NCBI RefSeq assembly: GCF_000420805.1
Contig: NZ_ATVQ01000001.1
Coordinates: 1,178,001-1,242,000, forward strand
Length of the DNA stretch: 64,000 bases
From: Yaniella halotolerans DSM 15476
GTDB taxonomy: Bacteria > Actinomycetota > Actinomycetes > Actinomycetales > Micrococcaceae
Direction of reading: 5' to 3'
Shown here: piece by piece, positions 42,738 through 50,717 of the stretch
Layout of the letters: each line of letters opens with the position of its first letter
Numbering within the stretch: the stretch's first letter is position 1
The notes under the pieces: generated by a model
Told to the model about the DNA's origin: nothing
Seen by the model: the letters and a program-made list of their open reading frames with translations, nothing else
The model's database searches: none
Position numbers and translations under genes: made by a program

Positions 42738-44048
42738 CTACTGGCCCTCGACGCCTCCGCCTTCGGTTTTATAGTCGATCTCAGGCTGGTAGTCCACCGG
42801 CTTGACGGTAATGACTACGCGACGGTTCTCCTGACGACCCTCTTCTGAGTCGTTACTGGACCGTGGGTTTTCATCGCCCAGACCTTTGGCGGAGATGTCG
42901 TCGTTCGCGACGTCGGCGTTCTCCTGCAACCAGGTGACCACCGATTGGGCACGCTTCTCAGAGAGGTCGGTGTTATCGGCATATTCCTGGCTCGGCAGGT
43001 CGTCGGTGTGCCCTTCCACGGTGATGGTGTAGTCGTCCTCGCGCAGGGCAATGTCATCGGCGATCGCCTTCAGCTCGCCCTCAGCTTCGGAGCGTAGCGC
43101 GTGGTCATCGCTGTCGAAGAGCACATCGCCCTCGGTGGTGTAGGAAATGACCTGGTCGTCTTCGGCGTAATCGGTGTGATCTGCGCCGTCAACCTTGTAG
43201 GTCTCTAAGAGGTCGGATTCTACGAATGCAGAATCAACCGTGATGGTCGGTACCTGGTAGCTCGGGACGACTTCTCCAGGCACTGAGGCGCCACTTTCGG
43301 TAATATCCGATGAACGGTTGATGCTTTCGGTCATCGAGAACGAGGCCATGATGTAGGGACGCGAAATATGTGGACGAATCACCTGGGCCACGTAGTCGCT
43401 TTCACCGGCCTCGGGCTCGGTCTGGCACACCTGTTCTTGGAACACACCCTCTTCCTTGATGGGTTCGGACTCAAACGCAGGTTGGACTTCTTCTTCGATC
43501 ACTGTGCCGTCGGGTAGTTCAACCGCGGGCAGCTTGCGTTCCGGGACGCGATACCCCGGAATATATGAACCCGAGACTTCTACGGCCGGTAAGCAGCCGC
43601 CCGGTGCCGCGTATTCGATCACACAGCCGGATTGGCCTACGATCTCAGGGATCACCAGTTCAGGCATACCCGGTACGGTGACCTGCTCGCCATCAATCTC
43701 TACGGTCTGATCACCAACGGCATCGATGCGCTGTTCTTCTATGACGACGTCATCGAGCCACTCAACGGTTGCACCGGGTGTTTCTTCGGCTTCCTTACAC
43801 TCGGTAAATTCCACCGGGTCATCAATCTCAGCAACCAGGGCGTCACCGTAGTCGGGATCGGTCTCCGTCGGGTTCTCTTTGGAACCATCGGTTCGTTCTG
43901 CCGGAGTCGTGCTGCCCCCGTCATTTTTTGTGATGTCCTCGTCGTCAAAACCGGCCTGCTCGTCGGTGGCGCACGAGGTCAATGCGAACGCGCCCACCAG
44001 TGCAAGGCCTAATGTGCTGCGAAGGATTGCGGTCTTTCGGGTGGTCAT
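42738..44048 (-). CDS. OmpA-domain lipoprotein
   Basis: A 436-residue lipoprotein: signal with lipobox LTSC near residue 27, an acidic linker, a ~250-residue region with repeated Val-Pro-Glu/Pro-rich strands and several Cys, then an OmpA domain (VLFDSDDHALRSEAEGELKA, ITVEGHTDDLPSQEYADNTD, LSEKRAQSVVTWLQ, RRVVITVKP). It should bind peptidoglycan from the membrane surface. Start 44048 has GGAG six bases upstream. The small lipoprotein gene lies 25 bases upstream and begins with a similar signal peptide. Confidence 0.87.
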   Translation of the reverse strand: MTTRKTAILRSTLGLALVGAFALTSCATDEQAGFDDEDITKNDGGSTTPAERTDGSKENPTETDPDYGDALVAEIDDPVEFTECKEAEETPGATVEWLDDVVIEEQRIDAVGDQTVEIDGEQVTVPGMPELVIPEIVGQSGCVIEYAAPGGCLPAVEVSGSYIPGYRVPERKLPAVELPDGTVIEEEVQPAFESEPIKEEGVFQEQVCQTEPEAGESDYVAQVIRPHISRPYIMASFSMTESINRSSDITESGASVPGEVVPSYQVPTITVDSAFVESDLLETYKVDGADHTDYAEDDQVISYTTEGDVLFDSDDHALRSEAEGELKAIADDIALREDDYTITVEGHTDDLPSQEYADNTDLSEKRAQSVVTWLQENADVANDDISAKGLGDENPRSSNDSEEGRQENRRVVITVKPVDYQPEIDYKTEGGGVEGQ

Positions 44049-44073
44049 AGTGTCTCCCAAGGTAGTGGTGATG

Positions 44074-44268
44074 CTACGTTCGTTCATTGATTGCTGATTC
44101 ATAATGGATGACGGTTTCGTGCGCGTCGGCCGGCACCGTTGGGGGTAACGTCTGCACCCCGTCCTCCAAGAACCCCGACGGGATATCGGTGCCGCACCCC
44201 GTCAGAGTCAGCACGCCGAAGAGTACGAATCCTATGATCGTGCGCTTCAAGGTGGAGCGGGTGGTCAT
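44074..44268 (-). CDS. Small lipoprotein, N-terminal paralogue of its neighbour
   Basis: A 64-residue lipoprotein with good AAGGGG site before ATG and lipobox LTGC. Its N-terminus MTTRSTLKRTIIGF...LTGCGTDIPSGF parallels MTTRKTAILRSTLG...LTSCATDEQAGF of the OmpA lipoprotein next door, so it seems to be a truncated duplicate that kept only the exported leader. The mature peptide would be about 40 residues. It might be functional or a relic. Confidence 0.65.
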   Translation of the reverse strand: MTTRSTLKRTIIGFVLFGVLTLTGCGTDIPSGFLEDGVQTLPPTVPADAHETVIHYESAINERT

Positions 44269-44369
44269 GAGTTTCCCCTTACCGATTCCGTGCAGAAGTG
44301 ATGTTCTACCCGTAAGTCGGTGGGGAGATGCAAAAAGTTGCCCACATTTTCAAAAAATTTTTAGCGCGG

Positions 44370-45617
44370 TTATTCCGTGACCGTCACGCGGTGGCGAACC
44401 TCCATCTCATCGCCATCTGGGCTGCGAGCACGCAGAATCACTTCGGTAGTGCCTGGTTCGGTAGCGGTCATAGTTGCCTCGGCATCATCGACGATGCTCG
44501 TCCCGGTGGGCAGCGACCAGATCCAACTGTGCACGCCGTCGGTTTCAGCCTCAAAGGTGGCGGCTTCACCCACTTCGACTTCCTCGGGTCCATTAATGGC
44601 AATCGAAGCGTCATCGATCTCCGAAGGATAGTGGTCGCCACCAAAGAACATGCCGGCGACCAATCCGATGATCCCGGTAACGATGGCCAGACCAATCAAC
44701 AGCAGAGTCGAGGTGCGCAGCGGTTCACCACTGGTGGGGGTGGGAATGGAATCCGGAAGGTCGTCCCCCTGAGTATTGGGGTAGTTATTTCCCCGGTGTT
44801 GCAGCTGTGGCGGGGGAGGAGCCTGGATTTTTGGTGGCGGCGGGGCCAGTGCGGCCTCAATGTCGGTCAACCACTCAATAATGGTTTGGTGACGGCGGCC
44901 CGGGTCAGTTTCCAGGCCGCGTTGGAGTACATTGTGGAAGTCTTTGGGTAGGTTCGCGCCCTCAACCACCCAGGACATCAAAGCGGACGCGGCCCAAATA
45001 TCGGCGCGTGTATCAACCATGCCGGGCTGGGATTGCTCTGGAGGACGGAATCCTGCGGTCCCACCGGAAACCGTTAACCCAGAGTTGATGGCCAGGTCTT
45101 TGCACATGCCCAAATCCGACAGCAAAAGCCGTTCATCAGCACCAACCAGTTGTGCCCCTGATCCATCCGCGACGGCAGTTGGTTCGGTCGCGAGCAAGAG
45201 GTTGCCCGGACTCAAATCGCGATGCACGAGTTGGGCCGCGTGAATGGCTTCGAGCGCTTGGGCCAGCGGGCGGGCCATACTCAGCAGATCTTGGGCATTT
45301 GGGTGCCACCCTTGCGCTCGCAGTTTGCGTACCCGGCCCGCGAGTGTGCCGCGATCGGCTAATTCCAAGACGAGGAATGGCTGTTGGCGTTCGGCTTCAC
45401 CGATGTCATGCACGGTGATGACGTGTTCCGACGCTACGCGACGTAGGCTGCGCCCCTCGGCGATGAAGCGTTCCCGGATTTCGGGGTTCAGACTGTGGTT
45501 TTCGGCCAACATTTTGACCACCACGGTGTCTTCCAGCAGGTCATCGGTGGCGCGGTAGACGGTGGCGAATGAGCCTACCCCCATGACTTCACCCAGCTGG
45601 TAGCGCCCGGCGATCAT
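44370..45617 (-). CDS. PknB-type Ser/Thr protein kinase with atypical catalytic loop
   Basis: A 415-residue kinase: Gly-rich loop LGEVMGVGSFATVYRA, Lys in VVVKMLAEN, catalytic loop HRDLSPGNLLL (Ser where most have Lys), SDLGM for DFG, and GFRPPEQ for APE. After about 255 residues come a Pro-rich juxtamembrane stretch (APPPPKIQAPPPPQLQ), one transmembrane helix (TLLLIGLAIVTGIIGLVAGM) and an ~85-residue extracellular Ig/PKD-like domain. The Asp of HRD and DLG, the Lys and the Asn are kept, so it may be active. Its ATG overlaps the sigma-factor stop by four bases. Confidence 0.87.
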   Translation of the reverse strand: MIAGRYQLGEVMGVGSFATVYRATDDLLEDTVVVKMLAENHSLNPEIRERFIAEGRSLRRVASEHVITVHDIGEAERQQPFLVLELADRGTLAGRVRKLRAQGWHPNAQDLLSMARPLAQALEAIHAAQLVHRDLSPGNLLLATEPTAVADGSGAQLVGADERLLLSDLGMCKDLAINSGLTVSGGTAGFRPPEQSQPGMVDTRADIWAASALMSWVVEGANLPKDFHNVLQRGLETDPGRRHQTIIEWLTDIEAALAPPPPKIQAPPPPQLQHRGNNYPNTQGDDLPDSIPTPTSGEPLRTSTLLLIGLAIVTGIIGLVAGMFFGGDHYPSEIDDASIAINGPEEVEVGEAATFEAETDGVHSWIWSLPTGTSIVDDAEATMTATEPGTTEVILRARSPDGDEMEVRHRVTVTE

Positions 45618-46276
45618 CCGGCAACTCCGGTGTCACGCAGGTGTGCGGCAACCATGGCGCGACCACGCGCGATCTGCGCTTTGACCGTGCCTTCTGGTCG
45701 ATCCAACCGTTCGGCAATCACCGCATAGGCGTGGCCTTCAATATCACGCAACACGACGGGCACTTTATACAGCTCAGGCAGTGCGTCCAACGCTTCGTGC
45801 ACGGTAGCCCGTGTGGCAATAATAGAGCTCATCCGGGCAGCAGGCGAGATATCATGATCTTCCAACGGCACCGTGGAACGCTGTCGGCGCAGATGATCCA
45901 CCACCCGACGCCGAACGATACTGTGCACCCACGTGGTGACCTTACTGCGGCCGTCATAGGAGCCGACCGAATCGGCAACCGAAATCAGTGCATCCTGACT
46001 GACATCATCGACGGCGGCCTGGTCTAGCAGAGCACCTGCTGCGAAACGGCGAACCGTACCGGACGCATCGAGTGCCTCGACCAACAGCTCAGTTGCTTGC
46101 GGTTGCGACTTGGCATACCGCGCGAGCATATCGAGCACGGTATCCAAGTCGGGCGACGTCGTCAGTCCGGTGGTCAATTTGCGAGCGGTTATGTAGTTGG
46201 CGTTTTGGAGTGCCTGATCTAGTGTCTCGACGGTCTCAGAGACATCCTGAGGAAGATCATCATTGGCTCGCATCAT
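45614..46276 (-). CDS. RNA polymerase sigma factor, ECF-like
   Basis: About 220 residues. The N-terminal ~75 residues are an extra helical part; region 2 spans AAVDDVSQDALISVADSVGS and TTWVHSIVRRRVVDHLRRQ; region 4 is ALPELYKVPVVLRDIEGHAY then AVIAERLDRPEGTVKAQIAR. It overlaps the kinase gene downstream, so the kinase may regulate this sigma factor or answer to the same signal. A TAGACT hexamer is seven bases before the ATG at 46276 and no ribosome-binding site is seen, so translation may be leaderless (ATG at 46273 is alternative). Confidence 0.82.
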   Translation of the reverse strand: MMRANDDLPQDVSETVETLDQALQNANYITARKLTTGLTTSPDLDTVLDMLARYAKSQPQATELLVEALDASGTVRRFAAGALLDQAAVDDVSQDALISVADSVGSYDGRSKVTTWVHSIVRRRVVDHLRRQRSTVPLEDHDISPAARMSSIIATRATVHEALDALPELYKVPVVLRDIEGHAYAVIAERLDRPEGTVKAQIARGRAMVAAHLRDTGVAG

Positions 46277-46283
46277 GGAGCAA

Positions 46284-46289
46284 AGTCTA
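46284..46289 (-). promoter_or_regulatory. -10 (TAGACT) of the sigma factor gene
   Basis: On the minus strand TAGACT is followed by seven bases and the ATG. No good housekeeping -35 is seen 16-18 bases upstream. Confidence 0.45.
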
Positions 46290-46355
46290 TTGGCACAGGG
46301 GTTGCATTTGTAGTCTTTTACCAACGTGTCCGAACCCAACCGTGATTCGTATGTT

Positions 46356-46361
46356 TAGACT
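46356..46361 (+). promoter_or_regulatory. -10 (TAGACT) of the aldo/keto reductase gene
   Basis: TAGACT, six bases, then ATG at 46368, with no ribosome-binding site: a second leaderless-type start, divergent from the sigma factor promoter 70 bases away. Confidence 0.5.
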
Positions 46362-46367
46362 GGGCCT

Positions 46368-47171
46368 ATGCGCTCAGATCTCATTGGATTCGGAACACTC
46401 GTACAAGCCGGTAAAGGCGACCCAGACGTATATCGTACGGCAGCACTGTCTGCTCTCGACATCGGGTATCGAACGCTGGACACGGCGCTGCGATATCAAA
46501 ACGAAGTCCAGGTGGGCCAAGCCATCGCGCAAACCGATGTGGCCCGTGAAGATATCACCGTCACCACCAAAATCCCGGGACGTTTTCAGGGTTACCACGA
46601 AGCCAAAACATCAATTATCAGATCTCTGAATGATCTGAAGCTGCCGTTTGTTGATGCTGCGCTGATTCACTGGCCGCTACCGGACCAGCACAAATACGTT
46701 GATACCTGGCGGGCCATGATTGAAATGCGTGATGCCGGACTGATCCGGACCATCGGTGTTTCAAACTTCCTGCCAGAACATCTGCAGCGGTTAGCTGATG
46801 AAACCGGCGAGATGCCCGCCATCAACCAGGTGGAGATGCACCCATACTTTGGGCAGGCCGAACTGCGGGAGTTTCACCAGAAATACGACATCCAGACTCA
46901 GGCATGGTCACCACTGGGTCGCACCGCAGACATGATCGAAGATCCGGTACTCGCCACCGTCGCAGACAAACACAGCACCACACCGGCGGCCGTCGTTTTG
47001 GCCTGGCATGTGCACCACGGCTCGATGCCGCTGCCGGCCTCATCCCATCCGGAACGCCAACGAGCTAACCTCTTCTTTGATGTCGAGCTCGATAACGATG
47101 ACCTCACGGCTCTCGACGGTCTCGAACGCGGTCGGCTCTTCCAAGACCCAGCCGAGCACGAAGAGTTCTAA
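46368..47171 (+). CDS. Aldo/keto reductase
   Basis: A 267-residue AKR with the full tetrad: Asp in YRTLDTALRYQNE, Tyr in the same stretch, Lys in VTTKIPGRF and His in ALIHWPLPD. IGVSNFLPEHL, INQVEMHPYF and TQAWSPLGR are the standard (beta/alpha)8 landmarks. NADPH-dependent reduction of carbonyls such as 2,5-diketogluconate or methylglyoxal is typical. Predicted leaderless start. Confidence 0.92.
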   Translation: MRSDLIGFGTLVQAGKGDPDVYRTAALSALDIGYRTLDTALRYQNEVQVGQAIAQTDVAREDITVTTKIPGRFQGYHEAKTSIIRSLNDLKLPFVDAALIHWPLPDQHKYVDTWRAMIEMRDAGLIRTIGVSNFLPEHLQRLADETGEMPAINQVEMHPYFGQAELREFHQKYDIQTQAWSPLGRTADMIEDPVLATVADKHSTTPAAVVLAWHVHHGSMPLPASSHPERQRANLFFDVELDNDDLTALDGLERGRLFQDPAEHEEF

Positions 47172-47307
47172 CCGGCAGTGTGTGAGCGTAGCAAAAATGC
47201 GCAGATGTGCGCTTAAACACGCTCTCAATCCGCGGATACGTGTCTTAAATTGAGCCGACATCCAGGCAGCTAAAGTAATCTATGTCCGATCAAAGGATTG
47301 TGAGTAG

Positions 47308-48237
47308 ATGACCCAAACACCCCAGAGACAAACGTCGCTGCTAGGAAACCTCATTCGCGGTGCCCTCATCGGCATCGTCGAAACCATCCCCGGCATTTCC
47401 GGGGGCACCGTCGCCCTCGTCGTGGGGATCTACCAAGGGCTCATCGAATCTGCTTCAGCCCTGATCCGTTGGGCACTGTCTTTGGTCCGTGGCCGTCGCG
47501 CAGAAGCCCGTGAATACTGGGGCACTATCTCCTGGCGTCTGCTGATCCCCTTGGGCATCGGTATGGTTGCCGCGGTATTTACTGTTGCCGGGCCGGTGGT
47601 GAACCTGGTCGAGACCTATCCGGAACAGATGCGCTCGTTGTTCTTTGGCATGGTCGCTGCTTCGGTACTGGTGCCGCTGCTCATGGTCCGCGACGACGTC
47701 AGTTTTCGTCGCAAGCGACTCGGTATCAAACACCTCATCTTCTTCATGGTTGCCGCAATCGTCACATTCGTCGTACTGTCGCTGCCTGCGACACTGTCGT
47801 TAGAACCGCACTGGTACACCATCATGCCGGCCGCCGCAATTGCTGTTTCTGCGCTGGTGCTGCCCGGCCTGTCTGGTTCGCTGGTTTTGTTGACGGTCGG
47901 GCTTTATGAGCCCACTTTACGTGCGGTCGAAGCGCTGGACCTCGGGTATATCGCGGTCTTCGGGGCAGGTCTCGTGCTTGGCGCGGGTGTCGTGGTGCAA
48001 CTTATGAAGTGGTTATTGGATCACCACCATTCAACGACGCTGATCGTACTTTCCGGTTTGATGATCGGTGCGCTTCGAGCCTTATGGCCCTATCAAACCG
48101 AAGACGGCGGGCTGCAGCCCATTGGCGATACTCTCGGCCTCGACATACTCTTGGTTATCGGCGGTGCCGCAGTTGTGCTCACCATGATCTGGGCGGATCG
48201 GAAAATGAGCCGACGTGCACCCCAGCCCGCCTATTAG
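47308..48237 (+). CDS. DUF368 membrane protein (PopT-type undecaprenyl-phosphate translocase)
   Basis: A 309-residue polytopic protein with the DUF368 signature GALIGIVETIPGISGGTVAL followed by VVGIYQGLIES, about eight further helices and LPGLSGSLVLLTVGLYEP as the second half-repeat. DUF368 proteins were recently shown in some bacteria to recycle undecaprenyl phosphate across the membrane. The NUDIX gene downstream starts inside its last 23 bases. Confidence 0.87.
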   Translation: MTQTPQRQTSLLGNLIRGALIGIVETIPGISGGTVALVVGIYQGLIESASALIRWALSLVRGRRAEAREYWGTISWRLLIPLGIGMVAAVFTVAGPVVNLVETYPEQMRSLFFGMVAASVLVPLLMVRDDVSFRRKRLGIKHLIFFMVAAIVTFVVLSLPATLSLEPHWYTIMPAAAIAVSALVLPGLSGSLVLLTVGLYEPTLRAVEALDLGYIAVFGAGLVLGAGVVVQLMKWLLDHHHSTTLIVLSGLMIGALRALWPYQTEDGGLQPIGDTLGLDILLVIGGAAVVLTMIWADRKMSRRAPQPAY

Positions 48238-48637
48238 AGTCTCGGCCGTCGTCCTCAGCGACAGCGACGGACGCATCGCACTGGTACGCAAGCATCACAC
48301 CAGGTTTTTTATTTTCCCGGGCGGTAAACCTGAGGTCAATGAAAACGGCGTCGCCACTGCGGTCCGTGAAGTGTACGAGGAACTCGGGGTACCGCTTGAT
48401 CGCACCGATCTCGTCCACTTGGGAAACTACACGACCCCGGCCGCCAATGAAACCGGGATGGAACTGTTCTCACAGGTGTATCAAGCTGGGTTGCCCGTTG
48501 ACGTTCCTGTCATTGCTCAGGCTGAAATTGACGAGCTGATCTGGGTGGATCCCGCCGAGATCAGGCTGCCGGTTGGCACCGACCTGGCCCCGCTGAGCCG
48601 AATGATGCTCGAAAAAATAGTCCAACGCCCGTCGTGA
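48215..48637 (+). CDS. NUDIX hydrolase
   Basis: A 140-residue NUDIX protein. The Nudix box is GGKPEVNENGVATAVREVYE then ELGV, a full GX5EX7REUXEEXGU. GTG start overlaps the end of the DUF368 gene by 23 bases in another frame; a coupled start is likely. Substrate (NTP derivative, NADH or capped nucleotide) is unknown. Confidence 0.88.
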   Translation: MHPSPPIRVSAVVLSDSDGRIALVRKHHTRFFIFPGGKPEVNENGVATAVREVYEELGVPLDRTDLVHLGNYTTPAANETGMELFSQVYQAGLPVDVPVIAQAEIDELIWVDPAEIRLPVGTDLAPLSRMMLEKIVQRPS

Positions 48638-48652
48638 GCCGAGGCGGGTGGA

Positions 48653-49069
48653 TCATGCTTCGCAGGAAAATGCCCACATCACGCCGAAGCGATCAAAGAC
48701 CTGCCCATACCAGTCGCCCCAGGGTGCTTTCTGGAACGGCATGCCGATGCTCCCGCCGGAACGCAGCTGCTCGATAAGCTGCTCGGCTTCTTCTGGTGTA
48801 TCGGTCGTGTAAAGCAGGGAATATGCGGTGCCTCGGATGGGATACTCGTCTTCTGAATCCATGGAGTCCCCGGCTGCAATTACCCCGTGGGGGAGCGTCA
48901 ACGTCGAATGTGCAACAGCACCCGGATCAGGTTCGAAACCCAGATCCTCCATCGGCGTATCTTTGTAGTACAGAATTTCTAAGTCCCCACCGAATACTTC
49001 GTGCCAGTGGGTCATGGCTTCAGCAGTCGTGCCGGGAAGTGCAATGTATGTTGCTAATGAGGTAGCCAT
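48653..49069 (-). CDS. VOC family (PhnB-like) protein
   Basis: A 138-residue glyoxalase-fold protein of the PhnB/YjdN type: TYIALPGTTAEAMTHWHEVF, HSTLTLPHGVIAAGD, a DTPEEAEQLIEQLRSGG helix and C-terminal WGDWYGQVFDRFGVMWAFS. Substrate unknown. Start 49069 is preceded by GAAGGA; an upstream frame to 49168 lacks a ribosome-binding site. Confidence 0.9.
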   Translation of the reverse strand: MATSLATYIALPGTTAEAMTHWHEVFGGDLEILYYKDTPMEDLGFEPDPGAVAHSTLTLPHGVIAAGDSMDSEDEYPIRGTAYSLLYTTDTPEEAEQLIEQLRSGGSIGMPFQKAPWGDWYGQVFDRFGVMWAFSCEA

Positions 49070-49268
49070 CGGTGATTCCTTCGATTGAGGTAGCAAGAGT
49101 CTAAAACTCGACGAGACACGATGACAAGAGCGTTTCTGCAGGCCCTGATACAGGCTGAAGCGAGTCACGATATTGCAGGCCGTGGCCGGTCCGCAATATC
49201 GCAGCGTTTAGACTTGTGGGCACCGCAGAAAGCGACGACGTGGTCCGAGAGGATGCTCAGGAGGACAG

Positions 49269-49820
49269 TTGAGTCGGTACTTTATTGGGCTTATGATGCC
49301 ACGAGAAATCCGGCAACAATTGCGCCCATTTATCAAGATGCTGCATGCCAATACCCTGACCCTTGAGAACCATAAGATCACGTGGACCGCGGAGGCTGAC
49401 CTGCACTGCACGCTGCTATACATCGGCGAGTATGGTGACCGCCAAGATCTTCTGCGGCAGGTGGAACGCGTAGCCCGAGAGTTGCCGCCGATCACCATGA
49501 GTTTAGGGCGACCGACGCGTTGGCTGGGCATCAATCTGGTCTTGCCGGCATCGGGTCTCGATGAGGCTGGCACAACGTTCATTGCAGAACTGGGGCACTT
49601 ATCGTCGAATCAACGCGCGGAAGATCGCCCGTTCTACGGGCACCTGACACTCGGCAAAGTGCGTCCAAAACCCACGGGGGAGGCCGACCAGTTGGACGGA
49701 CAAGCAACGGATGAGCTGTCTTGGATAGCTAAACGCGTGCAACTGGTCGAAAATCCAGGTCGTAGCTCAGGGGCGCGGTATCGGGTAGTGGCCGATGTGC
49801 CGCTGGGGCGGAACGGGTAA
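49269..49820 (+). CDS. thpR: RNA 2',3'-cyclic phosphodiesterase
   Basis: A 183-residue 2H-phosphoesterase with both HxTx motifs: HCTLLYIGE and HLTLGKVR. RYFIGLMMP is the typical N-terminus. It opens 2',3'-cyclic phosphates on RNA or nucleotides. Start is TTG, with AGGAGG four bases upstream. Confidence 0.88.
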   Translation: MSRYFIGLMMPREIRQQLRPFIKMLHANTLTLENHKITWTAEADLHCTLLYIGEYGDRQDLLRQVERVARELPPITMSLGRPTRWLGINLVLPASGLDEAGTTFIAELGHLSSNQRAEDRPFYGHLTLGKVRPKPTGEADQLDGQATDELSWIAKRVQLVENPGRSSGARYRVVADVPLGRNG

Positions 49821-49977
49821 TAGCCCTCGCAGCGGGTCTGTCCGTCCACGTCAACCTGAATATCGGCAGTTGTGTCCTCGGAACGCTCCAACCGTCGATG
49901 CCGAAAGCTTTCGAATAGGCCGTCGAAAACATGAAGTCTGTACTACTATTGCATGGCCAGGATAGGAGGGAAGACGC

Positions 49978-50325
49978 ATGGACATGACGCTTGACGACTT
50001 CGAAGCCGAAGTGTCGGAGCAATTCGACCGGCTTCCCGAGGAAGTCGTAGGTGGTTTGGACAACGTCGTCTTTGTTGTCGAAGACCGCCCCGAGGACGGT
50101 GCCATGGATTTGCTCGGCACCTATGAGGGGCATGACCGTTTTGGTCGTGCGGATTATGGTTATGGGCAGTTACCTGACGTCATTGCGATCTTCCGTGACC
50201 CTATACTGGCTATCTGTGAGAACGTAGAGCAGTTGCGTCATCAGATTCACGTAACGCTTGTTCACGAGATCGGGCATTACTACGGGCTGAGTGACGCTCA
50301 GCTCCACGACCTTGGGTGGGCATAA
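49978..50325 (+). CDS. Zincin-like metallopeptidase family protein
   Basis: A 115-residue small zincin: the active site is LVHEIGHYYGLSDAQLHDLG (HExxHxxG...D). The N-terminal part (FDRLPEEVVGGLDNVVFVVED) is typical of this short actinobacterial family. AGGAGGG lies nine bases before the ATG. Substrate not known. Confidence 0.9.
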   Translation: MDMTLDDFEAEVSEQFDRLPEEVVGGLDNVVFVVEDRPEDGAMDLLGTYEGHDRFGRADYGYGQLPDVIAIFRDPILAICENVEQLRHQIHVTLVHEIGHYYGLSDAQLHDLGWA

Positions 50326-50381
50326 TCCCCACACCGGAGCCGTCCTAACCCCACATTGGCACAACAATCAGGAGATCAATC

Positions 50382-50717
50382 ATGAGCCAGTACCAGCAGT
50401 ATCAGCAACAGCCACTGCCGCCGAGCAATCTGCCATACGCGCCACCACCGCAGCAGCATACAGAGGGTCTTGGCAGCTGGATGCTTGCCATCTTCTTGAC
50501 GATGATTCCACTGGTCAACATCATTTACCTGTTGGTACTCGCTTTCGGCGGCAGCGTCTCTGTTGCGAAGAAAAACTACGGCCGGGCGATGCTGATCTGG
50601 ACTGCCATTGGCATCGTGCTCTGGATCCTTGTGTTCATCCTCTTCGCGAGCTTTGGGGTCTCTATATTCAATGAACTTTCCGAGACCTACCCCACGAACT
50701 ACGAGTACAACTACTGA
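50382..50717 (+). CDS. Small two-helix membrane protein
   Basis: A 111-residue protein. A Gln/Pro/Tyr-rich head (SQYQQYQQQPLPP) precedes two transmembrane helices (SWMLAIFLTMIPLVNIIYLL and MLIWTAIGIVLWILVFILF) separated by a short basic loop, and an acidic Tyr-rich tail. No function assigned. Its end overlaps that of the convergent Usp gene by seven bases. Confidence 0.78.
   Translation: MSQYQQYQQQPLPPSNLPYAPPPQQHTEGLGSWMLAIFLTMIPLVNIIYLLVLAFGGSVSVAKKNYGRAMLIWTAIGIVLWILVFILFASFGVSIFNELSETYPTNYEYNY

Noticed and set aside
48920-48945. GGTTCGAAACCC-like T-loop resembling a tRNA
   Set aside because: It is inside the VOC protein gene and no acceptor, D or anticodon arms can be folded around it. 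No tRNA was found in the window.
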